This document shows positions 35,324 to 46,822 of a DNA stretch of 64,000 nucleotides, one piece after another; the first letter of the stretch is position 1; every line of letters starts with the position of its first letter. The position numbers and the translations under genes are program-made. The notes beneath the pieces were generated by a model. That model did not search any database. It saw nothing but the letters and a program-made list of their open reading frames with translations, and was not told where the DNA came from. Source of the DNA: Sarcocystis neurona (Eukaryota > Apicomplexa > Conoidasida > Eucoccidiorida > Sarcocystidae); assembly GCA_000727475.1 (NCBI GenBank), contig KL647292.1:4502801-4566800 (forward strand), written 5' to 3'.

Positions 35324-38300
35324 CTACCCGAAGTATGGCAGGGCTCGCAGAAAAGCAGTTAGTTGCTCGGTAAAGAAAGACTGGGTCACATGCAGACTCG
35401 GCGTGTACCCCGGGGCCTTAATGACCAGCTCCAGAAAGAGAGAGGAATAGACGTGCAGCAGCGTCTCCCGCAGGCTCGGCACGTCTGTGGACGTCAGGCA
35501 GACGAGTTTGTAGCCTGCCCCACAAACGCAGCACCAGCACCGCAGCAGCAAGGACGCACAGAGGCCCGTCCCTAGGCTTCGTTTTCTAGGACGCCTGGTT
35601 TGATATCTACGGCGTAGTCACACACCTATACGTATATGTATATATATTCACTACAGACACGCATGCACGCACAAGGGTTTAGACCTACTCCCTGTGCGCA
35701 TGCGTATGTGCAGGAAAGGGGGAAATGGTGCTGCCAGACGGCAGAGGAACATCCGCTGCCGTGACACTCCGGGCAGATACAGAGAGAGGAAGAGGATATA
35801 CACACATATATGTATGAATATAGAGAGAAAGATACACATATGCGTATATGCACAGAGAGAGAAGTACAGAAAAATATACACATATGGATACAGAGAGAGC
35901 AGGAAAACCAGGGAGGGCAACACATAATAGTCGTGAACATCGATATACGGAACAACATGGTGACAAAGAACAACTGGGAGACAGGGACAGGCACAGACAT
36001 ACCCACACACATGTACAAACACATACATATATAGAGAGAGGGACGATAACTAGAACACAAGAACAAACGCATATACGAAATGGACGGGTACACTGGTGAT
36101 CAGCATATATATACGCATTCTGACACGTACGTGTGTACACACACACGCACATGCATACATACATACATTTACTCATACACATGTCCACACATACACACAC
36201 ATACATGCGTACATGTAGATACATACGTACATCCCTGCACATACAGATACGTACATACATACCGCACGCGCTTACGCGTCCATATGCGTACCAACGCAAG
36301 CCACATATATATATGAGGAGAAAACATCACATGCGTACACATCTCTAGGACACGTACATACATTTGTACGTAAGGGAAGATATGTATGGACATGTACCTA
36401 GTAGACACCGGTGTCCACCAGCCGCGTAATAGGATAGAACCTCCTCTTGCAGAGAGACTCCCACACATTCCCTAGGAAGTCTACGTGTATCTGTGGACCC
36501 TAGAAAAAAGTGGTTTCCATGCGTGTATGCACCTTCTTTTGTTGAATGTGGACACGTCCGTTCGCAGCCCTACCGTCTCGCAGACTACCACGGGGTATAT
36601 GTCCACATGTAGCCACGCCTACGACAGAGAGAGACCGGGTCAACGTCTGGTGGACACACGGGACGCAAGACAAGGAAAAGCAGAAATACGCAGGCATTTG
36701 TCTGCGCCCCGAAGCCTACGACAACTCACACACACGCGTAGGCGCAAAAGCAAAATATGCCACGTTTGCATGTGTCTTCCCTGCGGCTGCTCTTGACACG
36801 CCCGACCTGGGGCGGGGGGGCCCACGAGCGCCCGCAGCTTCTTCCTTGCATGCTGTGGAAAGCCGGAGTCCGTCTTCTCTCTCTTTCTGTTGCTTCACTG
36901 CTTTGTTGCAGATGTGCGCCACGCGTCTCGGCGTTGATATCCCCCCCCTTTTTTCTTTTCGCATGCATGCGCTTCCCCCTCTCTCCTTCTCCTGTCAACG
37001 CGCGTCCTCGCCTCGTGCGCCCTGCGCTCCCGAAGCCGCTACGCATTTATTTGATACTGAGAGCTAATGCCAGAGGAACAAACTTCGGCAGCAAGCGACT
37101 ACTAAATTAATTTGCCGAACGCCACCCGACGACTTGCACGTCAGTCGCCCCATACGAACCGCCAGGAGACGACTTCCGTGACCGTCCGTTCTGCCCAAAC
37201 TTCTCCTCTCCCCTTTCGTGTCTTGCAGGCCGCAGGACGGCGTCCTTTCAATTTTTCTGCTGCTTGTATACGTCGAGAAAAAGAGCGCTGCAGCCCGGGC
37301 AGTCTGCCGGGCAGCAGCACTGCCCCCACAAAAAACAAAATGGAGTACAAGATGCATGCGGAGACGGCACAGAAGTGCCACCCCACGAACACACATGTGT
37401 GTACACACAAAACACGCATATAAAAGAGAGGAAGAAGAACTGACGCCGGCATGCGTGTCCGCACGCGCGCGCCACACTACGGGGACGCAGACATACATAT
37501 ATACATGCAGATGCGTATATGTGTATGTATGTATGTTGGTACATATGTATAGATGCATGTATGTACGGATGTATGCATGAACGTATGTATGCGCCTACGT
37601 ATGTGTGTGGGCATGTATGTAAATGGGCACGCATGTGTGCGTGTGTATATGCACCTATTTATGTATGCGTGCATCTACGGATATATGTATGTAGGCACGT
37701 ATGTATGTATACATGTTTGTACGCGTATGTATGTATGTGTGTATGTATGTATGCATGTATGTGTGTGTATACGTATGTGTGTATGTGTGCATGTCTGTGT
37801 GCATGTATATATATATATACATGTAGATGTACGTGCCTATGTATGCATGTGTGTATCTGTAGATGTATGTATGTGTGTATATATGTATGTATGTGTGTTT
37901 ACATGTACGTATGCATGGATGTACTTACGTGCACGTATATATACAAATATGTACGTACGTGCGTATGTCCGTATGTATGTACGTATGTATGTATATACGT
38001 GTGTATTCACATATGTATGTATGTGTGTTATGTATGTATGTATGTGTATATGGTGTCTGCCTGCAATGAACGAGGCGCGCAGTGTCGAAGGTGCTCCCAG
38101 CAGTGATGAAGAGACGCACTCAAAAAAAGAGGCCCAAGCGACGCACCGTATACAGAGGTACAGAAACGCATCTCTCTTAAGATGTACAAACATTAATATA
38201 CATAGATCCGGCTACATATATACAGACATATGTCCGAAAATATATATATATATATATGTATGTGCGAATGTGTATAAATATATGACAGAGACGCACCTCT

Positions 38301-39420
38301 CTTAGGATATACAAACATATACACATATATGTATATATATATATACATGTATGTGTATTAAAGTATATATATATATATATGTATATATACATGAGTGTAC
38401 ACAATTATATAACAAATATGCACGCGTCTTAAAGTATACATACATAAATTTATACATATATATATATATATATATATGCAAATAGATGTAGACATATGTG
38501 TGAATACATGTAGACATTTATGTATGTGTAGGCAACTGATAGTGCAGTTATATCCATAGAATGATGAACCTTTTCATATGGGCCACGCAGTCCCCCCAGG
38601 CAGACGGTACGCACAAATGCGTACAGAAATATTAAATATGTGCCGGCAGCAGCTGAGTTCGACATTTGCCTGCGTTTGCCGATAATTTTCCGCGGTACCC
38701 ACCAGAAGGAGTCTCAAGACAATGGAGTTTGTAGAGAGAAGTGGAGAAGGAGTGAAAAGGGCCGCCAATGCCAGAAGCGAAGGCTGCGCGGCGACGCTGC
38801 AGTTCCTGCTGCAAGCGTTGCTGTGGGGTGGCGGCAACTGCCTGCTTCCCTGTTGCTGGCGCTGCTGCAGCGGCAGCGAGTTGCTTCTGCTTCTGCGGCC
38901 CAATCTGCTCGCAGAATCGCTTCATGGAAAACAGCAAGCCGCTTAGCAGCTTCTCCACGTGCTGCTGCTGTCTGCTGCTGCTCCCCACTACGGCGGCTGC
39001 CCCTCCCCCTCCTCCCACGTCGACCTCCTGTCCCCTCCCCGCTCCACCGTCTACTCTGCTGCTGCTGCTTCGCCGCTGCTGGTGCGACCCTCCTCCCTGC
39101 CCGCCGCCGCTCTCTCCCAGCCACCCGGCCCCCGCAGGAACAGCACTGCTGGCAAGGCGTCCGTTCTGCACACCGCTGCTGCTCCCCCCCGCAAAGCCGG
39201 ACAATACGCTGCTGCTGCTGCTGTTGGGTTGCTGCTGCGCTCTCTCGCGTGAATGCGCGTATCTTTGTTGCTGCTGCGAAGACGAAGCTTGACTTGTTCC
39301 GCTTCCACTGGCAGGAAGAGAGAAGTCCCCCCCGCCGTAGTCTTCTCGAGCAACCGCGGGCGGAAAGAGCAGCGAGTAGATGCACTGGTGCCGACGGAAA
39401 ATATAGAAGGAATATATCAT
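35324..39420 (-). CDS. TRAPPC1: TRAPP complex subunit 1 (Bet5), two exons
   Basis: A longin-fold subunit of the TRAPP complex, which tethers ER-derived vesicles at the Golgi and activates Rab1/Ypt1; cytosolic, peripheral on membranes. Exon 1 is 38703-39420 (239 codons plus one base), exon 2 is 35324-35514; 718+191 nt gives 302 residues plus stop. Conserved pieces in order: [12 protein letters not shown] (5-16), [12 protein letters not shown] (158-169), [19 protein letters not shown] (225-243, spanning the junction), [24 protein letters not shown] (251-274), and [12 protein letters not shown] at the C-terminus. The family is about 145 residues; the extra half lies in two low-complexity insertions, about 24-153 (Ser/Gly/Gln) and 176-218 (Gln/Ala). 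Donor gtgggt, acceptor ggggcag. Start is the only ATG giving the short longin N-terminus. Confidence 0.93.
37495..38055. repeat. TATG/TGTA tetranucleotide array in the TRAPPC1 intron
   Basis: About 560 bp of imperfect tatg, tgta and gtgt units. The array is almost stop-free on the plus strand and gives Met-Tyr-Val-Cys periodicity in translation, an artefact of the repeat. It occupies part of the 3.2-kb intron of TRAPPC1. Shorter (TA)n arrays follow near 38,240-38,480. Confidence 0.92.
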
Positions 39421-42400
39421 TGTGTTGCAGAGGGTGGGGAGAGCCGACTCAACAATGGCATGAGGAAGGCAGAAAACGGCAGGCAGTAAGAAAGGAGTAG
39501 GAATGAAGTGAAAATCAAATCCAGAAGGAGAAGTCACGCCAATAATTCTGACGGAAGGCAAAAGCTGCAGTCGTGGACACTGACCCGGCAAGGGAAAGAA
39601 GCCGTGGACTGCGAAGAGCCGTATGACAGATGAGGACCCTCGCCACGAGAGAAAGCTCCTCTCTTCATCTATTAGTGAAAAATAACACCGTCGCTACGGT
39701 AGAACCTTCCTTACGACGCACCTGTAGCGGCATATACAACATATGTATCTGCTATCTGACACGTGTGCAGTGTTGACGACGTGTACCTATACATATATAT
39801 ATATATACATATGTATGTGTATGTGTTATGCCCCAGACAGCTGTTTTAACGCACTGGCAAGATTTGCACCCTGCGCACGTGTTGTATACTCAATACCCAT
39901 ATATTGTGCGTGTTTAAATATAGTGTGTGTCCATATAGTAAAGCGTCCTGTCCAGACGGGTCGCTAGAGCAGCGGGATACACGCGCGGGACACAGTGTGA
40001 CTCGCGAAGAAGGAGCGGCAACAGAATTAGCCGGTGAGCAGGAGAAAAGGAAGATTGCCGTGGAGTGCACGAGATAATAAAAGCCGTGGAGACGGGAAAG
40101 GGCTGAGAAACTGAAGTGCAAAAGGAGCACAACGCGCTCAAAGGCGGCGGGAGGGGCTTCGTGGGAAGGCAAGGCACCTCGAATACGCTGAATGCCGGGA
40201 GCGACCTAATAATGACGAAGAAGAGCAGGGACAGGCGAACGGAAGAAGAAAAGTGACCCGTGTGCAAGAGGTCGAAAAAAAAATGGAGACGAAGACACAG
40301 ATAGTCGTTAAGGTGAAGCATGCAGCGCGGTTGCCAGGGGAGGCAGAGAGATCGTTCTGACGGTCGTTGCACACGGCGCAGACTGCAGTACTACAGGTTT
40401 GTTCAACGTGAGAGCACGCTGACAATTCAAATTTGAGAACTGAGGAGTAGATGTGAGAAAGGAGGAGTTGTCCATTGAGGAAGCACGTGCACGACAAGAA
40501 AGTTTCAACAGTCTCTGGTGGCCACCGGTTAACGGCGGAGAGTCCACCGACACCAAAGGAAGAAAAAACTGTACACACAATACCTACACACCATACTGTA
40601 CCGCCCTAGGTCGACAGACCGCGTACGGTTGTCAACAGTACGTGATACGAGAAACTACAACCGAAACAGAACCAAGAAACAGCCCGGAAACACTTTCCAG
40701 TAAGAATTCACTGGGTGGAAATAGGAAAAATGAGCCTCGGGAAAACACCGTACTAATTAGAAAAGGAATGCTGGGAGTACCGTTCCCATTCCAGGAGTCC
40801 AACCCATGACCTCACACGTGAACACGTTTACACACGCTGATGAAACCTCAATGACGTACTTATGAGCTTTTCCGCGCAGAGCGTGCCGCTCTGTAGTGCT
40901 GAAAAACAATTTGCCGGCGCAGGGAATTACCGGTAATGTGCAACGGCGGCTACAACAGGCGCCTACGGACCAGTTCAGACGGATCAAGTCTGCAGAAACT
41001 TTCTACGATCTACGAGGAGTTCAATAGGTAAACAGTAGAGAGTAAGGCACTGGAAATTTGCAGGATGACAGGAAATCGGTACGGTCGTTGAAAAAAAGGG
41101 CAATACGCCGAGGAAAGGTTACTTTACTGCAAACGTAGTGGAACGCACTGGTAAAATCAGCAGGCTTCAGCTCTCCACATTTTCTTGGACTCGCTTATTC
41201 GCTTGAGTGCTGGAGACAACGGCGGCTCTGAAGCTCAGGAGGACACTGTCTTTGGTATTTTGTCGCGTTCGCTTACTCGTCAAACGCTTGAGACAACACC
41301 ACCGTTGGAGTGTTCGCAATAGAAGAACCGACAGCGTGAGAAAAAGCCTGTGGATCTGGATTGACACGAACGGAACAGACGAGAAAAAACGTTTGTGTCC
41401 GAAGGAAAACGAGATTGCACAGAATAAAATTGCACGATGGCCGCCGGCACGCGGCACCAGGTACCTATTAGTGGATACCGATGTGTTCGTGCGTCGAGAG
41501 AGCAGGTCAGAGGACCGGATCGATACGTAAATTGACTCCTGTGACGTCAGTACGCACAAGCATTGAGTGGAGAGCCATGTGCTGCACTAAAAACGTGAAA
41601 AAGTGGAGAAAGATGTCCCACGATAACGAGTGTTTAGCCATGCCCCCGCGATTTCTTGCTGTTGCGGGCGACCGCCGTGAGGATTTCACTAAAACGGGCG
41701 AAGTCGCACAACAAGCTCGTAAAGGGCGACGAGAAAGGGGAGCCAAAAACGGACTTCGAGTGAAGCTTTCTACCAAGCAAATGCTTTTTCTGGATGTTGT
41801 AGTTCACGCAAGCCAGACCCATTTTTTGAGCACACCCGCACAGAGCATGCTCTAGCGCGCGTGAGTTCGAGCTGACGACCTAATTCAGGCCGTGTGGAGT
41901 GTCGTACGGGCGGAGGGTGACCACCCTACTCTCATTCAAGTAACTACTCATATATGTACGACTGTTACACACCCCCGTGTAGGTAAGAGTGTAGAGTGCT
42001 AGAACACCTGTACACGACAAGGAGGGCGACCGTTTTGGAGCGGCCACCTGCTGAGGCAAGTAGCAGTGTGCACATGATGCGCTACTTCATCTTGACATCT
42101 TGCCCTCGCTGCGGCGCGTGATTCGTCACACACTTCAGTGGACACCAGTGTGTACATTTGCATTCATATGCATACACACCGTACCCGAATCGTTTTATGT
42201 CCCTGCGCATGTAGCAGTTGATCTGCATTTCTGTCCGAATAAAGACGGATTTCAGTCTTGTGAGTCGTGAGACACCTTTACTGTAACCTCGATGTGCCCT
42301 TGCTACACGCTGGACTTCTCAGCTCCGAGTTTTCAGCAGTACTCAGAAGTCTGTCCCAAGTCCGGATTCTAAGTAGCCTGGGTCTTTGCTTCACAAGACA

Positions 42401-45400
42401 ACATGACGCAGTGCCTAAGCACACATCTCAGTAAGCTCGTTAGCTGGTTATTCGTACCACAATTACTCTTGTCTAAATGAGTTGCCTCGTATGTATCATA
42501 CATACGCATACGTGTACATTCAGTGACTTTTCACTTCTATTGCGTGCGCCCCATATATGGCGCATTCATGTTGGTGCGTTTCTCTTCGTCTTTCGAGTGC
42601 TTCCGTACTAATATCTGGGGGCGGAAGACTTTCTTGGAACCATATTTTAAGCTACGAATGAGGCCTAATCACGTTCACACTGGCATGAGACAAACAGCTG
42701 GACCTTCTGCGTGTGAACGCGCGGTGGAAGGTATTCACCTCGGACGAACGGACGCACGAGGACGGCTCAGAGTCACTTACGGCCCACAGAAGCAATTGCG
42801 TATCTTTTAGTACCCAGGCTCCGGGAGAAGAAACTAGTGACTCTCACGGGATAAATATAAACTGAGTAAAAGGTTGAATCTGTTAGTCTGTGCGTCGACA
42901 CGGATAGTGAAGATGATTTCCTTGAACACCACAGCTAGAGCTAAAGGGAGCGTACAAGAGACAGCCGTGTGTTTTACAATTATTCTAGACGCGAAGCCAA
43001 GGGGACACTCAATTTTCAAACGGCGTCCACAACTGTCAACGACCATTAAAGCAACCGACAGCAGCAGTTCGCTGAAACCGTTCATGACGTTCCAAAAAGT
43101 GTAAGCTGCTCTGATCAAGGAGGACACTACTGCCGGAGAACTCCGTACTTACCTAGGTAATGCCCGCTTGTGGGCACAGAGTATTCAAACGATCTCAGCA
43201 GGTCATATTTCGTACCCACTGATTTGATCCTACGAGTCGAGGTCTTGCTACCAGCGCATGTCGGAGGCCACGACATGGTAACATCGGCAGACTCAGCAAC
43301 AGCACATAAAGCAATGCCTGCCAACAGAGTGTGACAAAGTGTGCCGCATTGTGTCAAATCGCTCAGATTTCTGTGTTTACGTTTTTGAGTATCATAGGAT
43401 ATCTTTGCACGTCGAGTAGTTGGGAAGGAGAAACAACCGCAAACTCATTTCCCTTCCCTTATGAGACCGACACAGCCCTTTAACACATTACGGCCGGTGT
43501 CCGGGAGTAGAAACTTGACTGCTTCATGTAGCGTCGTCCTTCCTGTGTGCGCTTTTCTAGGAACAAGTTTTTTCCCCAACCAGAAAGAGGTGGCAAAAAA
43601 AGCTGTCAACCGAGCAGTGCTTTGTGTTGACGTCCGCGGGGGGAAAACAACTGCTATTCAGATAGGTGAAAGCGAGCAAAGAGAGTATGCCAATAGCGGC
43701 ACCTTCGCACCAGTATGTGAAGAAAACAACAGTGATGACAGGGAGAAGAGAGGAGACGTGGGAGAGAGAAGGTAACCGAAGTCGACCAAAAAAGTACGAA
43801 CCGAGCAAATGGGGAATAGCGCGTATTCAGATATAAATGTACAAGGAGGCCTAGACCCGGATGTGCAAGCGATATTCACCGGGGTAAGTACTAGTGAAAC
43901 TTCTGAAAATTGAATGGTTGTTATATCAGAATGCTCGGTCAGAAGACGACAGAAAACGAGAGAACGTGTGACTGAGTTGTCTTGCTACCTTTTTTACTCT
44001 CACTTTTGTCTACTCTCCTCCTTCTAGAAACGAAGACTCACTAGATGCGGAGCGCGAATCACTGGAACTCCTTGGTTGACTTCGCGTCTCTCTCCTGAGC
44101 GGCGCACTCCTACGTTGTAGAACTCGCCGAGAGGAGGGATGTAGAGTTTTCTAGAAATAAGCCTAGGTATAGCGCACGATGTGCGCCTTCTTCTACGTAA
44201 ATGCACACTGCCAGATAGATGCTATAGAACAGCTGGCCTGAATATGAAAGCGTCTCAATTAACAAATATGTATTTCGTTGTTCCCTGTGCCCCCTCTCAA
44301 ACAAATGTGCGTATCTCTGCAAGTGTGCACTACCGTAGGAGCCGATCAAAAATACAACTGGAAACTGCAAAGGAAAGACACTTAGTCTGAGAGGCACGGT
44401 GCTTGAAGAAACGTCTTGAGTACGCTACACGCACGTGATACAAGGCCTCCTTCAACTCCTTATTCAGAATCGAAACAGTTGCAGCCAAACAGCCTTCACG
44501 CGTACCTCAGATGTACGTGAAACGACCGACTGGAATTGTGTCAGTGTGCGGTCACGTACACGTAGGGAGACAACTACTTGTGGAGGCGTGCGCTACGTTT
44601 GCACAGGGGTGTACTGATACATCTACGCTTCTCTTCTCGTGTATGCCTTTGGGCGTACACGTGCACAGACACGAGCGTAGGAGGCGTACGCATGTCGTTC
44701 GGGGGGGTATCGCACTGGGCTCTTTGATGCACGCAGCTGATGTCTGTGAATCCACGTTGGTGCAGAAGATGTTTAGACAGCCCCTATAGATCTGTGAACG
44801 CGTTTTTGCAAATAGAAGTGCACATAAGCATGCTGGAAAAGGGTGCTACCATATTTATATATATATATATTGTAGTACCACAGTCATTAACACGCGATAG
44901 TTGCGCTGTGCCGACTCAAAGAAGTGCGCACATACATCTGCCTCTGTGTACCGAGACATCTTTGCACGCACACAACCAAATCAGGTGGACAAATCCATCG
45001 ATGTATCTACCTATATATATCGACGTATATATCTACATGTACACACATGCGCATACCCAACGTATTCCTAAGTGTGATAATTTCGCCACGTACGCACATA
45101 GCACGTCTATGAAAGCGGGTACCTCTCATTGGAGCTGTCATGTACAGTTGTTTACGGTTATGTCTTCTATGTCCCATGGTGATTTATTGGCGCAACGTAT
45201 TCAAGAGGAGCCGGTGCACGTATTTCTGTCGTCTCACCTAGAGAGCGACCTCACTAGCGACGTCTGCGCGTCTTATTTGTGACATGCCTCTCGATAAACG
45301 GTGCTGTCGCGAAGTAAAACCATGTGCCCAGATCTACTTTGGATGCTTTTAACCTCTGACGCCCCGCCGATGCTCCCCAGTCAACCTTCAAGCATCAGCG

Positions 45401-46822
45401 TGATTTTCAGCAAAGCCAATAGAAAGTTGTGAACGCACATATACACGTCCCCGCAGGAAATGTATCAGTTCGCACCTATACGTGGACTACGGTTTTGAGC
45501 GTGACTTCATATATGGAGTAGTTGTTGACAAAGCTATATAAACACGACAGTATCTGGCACGTGTGTTGACTTATCATCTAGTGTGAATTTCTCATCGATT
45601 GTACCACTTCACTGTCTGTTTCAAGCATCTGCATCAGACATCAGACATCGTACCAGCGAATTTGCAAAGTTCTCCAGTTCTCGTGCGTGTGTGATATTTT
45701 AAAGACTTCAGCGTTTAAAGCAGTTCCTTCGGCAGAACACGTTCACCAAACGGGTAAACAAAATGAAGCAGACGGACTACGAACACACCCAGGGCTACTG
45801 CATATACACATGCGTGAGACTTTGTGCATCCAGACAGGAAAGCAAATCTTATTACATTTATGAATGTCCGTGCCACTACCGCCACAATTGCTAGTATTGC
45901 TCCTATTACTACTACTACTACTGCTACTACTACTACTACAATCATTCCGACTACTACTACTACTACTGCTACTACTACTACTAGAATCACTCCTACTACT
46001 ACTACTACCACTACTACTACTACCACTACTACTACTGGCACGGCACATACACGTACCTGGTTGCGGGTGAATTCAGATCGGAACTACTGTTGCCATTACT
46101 GCTATTGCAACTACTGCCAATTGTGCTGCCACTACTGCTGGTACAATGAGAATGGTTACGGCTGCGGTTGCTGCAATTGTAAGACCCCTTCTCCTCCTCC
46201 CGCTACTACGCAGGGGTTCACAGCTTATCGGTCCAGGTCAGCTGCTGGCTTCGCTGCAGCTGCCGAGAGCAGAAGGCAAAGCATAACTGAAACAATTCGT
46301 GCTACAAAATGTATGTGGCATTTCACCTTTACCCGGGCAGCACCGCGTAGAAGATAGGACCACATACAAAATAATGGGCTCGACTAGGTATCCAACCATA
46401 GCCCAGGTGCTTCGCCTACAGGTGTCCTTTATATGTAGGTACTCGTGTACAAAAATATAAATGTGCACGTACAAGCAGGTGAGCTTGCGTAGCACAACAA
46501 AGGCTCGTACATGCATGGAAGCATTCCACATTTTATGCGTGACGTGCACACGTGACATGCGTATACCCGAGTATGTACACGTCCTCCCATATTCACTTCT
46601 TTCGCTCTGACCACGTATGTATTCAAAGACGCATCCGTTGTCTGTCGGTGTATGCGAGTCGGGAGATATATGTAGAAGTACGAACGATTCAACGTACGTA
46701 TGTGCCTTTTCATCCGTCGGGATCAGCAGCAGCCTGGTAGTGCATATGTAGCGGCAGAAGCAGCAGTAAAAAGCATGAGGAGCACCAGCTGCAGAGAATT
46801 GTTGTGTTGTCCTTATCTATCG
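39421..46822. other. 7.4-kb stretch without a firm gene
   Basis: The stretch from 39.9 to 45.7 kb is mostly non-repetitive and of ordinary composition, with short open frames of 60-130 codons on both strands. None shows a recognisable motif or a convincing splice chain. The frames starting at ATG 40453 (118 codons), 41625 and 43461 (104 codons) are the largest plus-strand ones with an ATG. A gene with small exons could be hidden here. Confidence 0.45.
45904..46034. repeat. (ACT)n triplet microsatellite
   Basis: About 40 ACT units with a few substitutions. All six frames stay open across it, reading Thr, Leu or Tyr-type runs on one strand and Ser or Val runs on the other. It is followed to about 46,185 by sequence with a similar actgct texture. 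No coding use is supported. Confidence 0.92.

Noticed and set aside
37519..38305. Plus-strand frames of 195 and 250 codons with Met-Tyr-Val-Cys periodicity.
   Set aside because: Translation of the TATG/TGTA tetranucleotide array in the TRAPPC1 intron; open only because the repeat lacks stops.
40770..40815. Segment ending ccattccaggagtccaaccc that recalls a tRNA 3' half.
   Set aside because: No matching anticodon arm or acceptor-stem pairing could be found on either strand.
41845..41885. gtgagttcgagctgac, reminiscent of a tRNA T-loop.
   Set aside because: The T-stem does not pair and no D-arm or acceptor stem is visible upstream.
45824..46357. 177-codon plus-strand frame with a poly-Thr tract, resembling a mucin-like protein.
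   Set aside because: All frames are open over the ACT array and the flanks show no leader, splice signals or conserved sequence.
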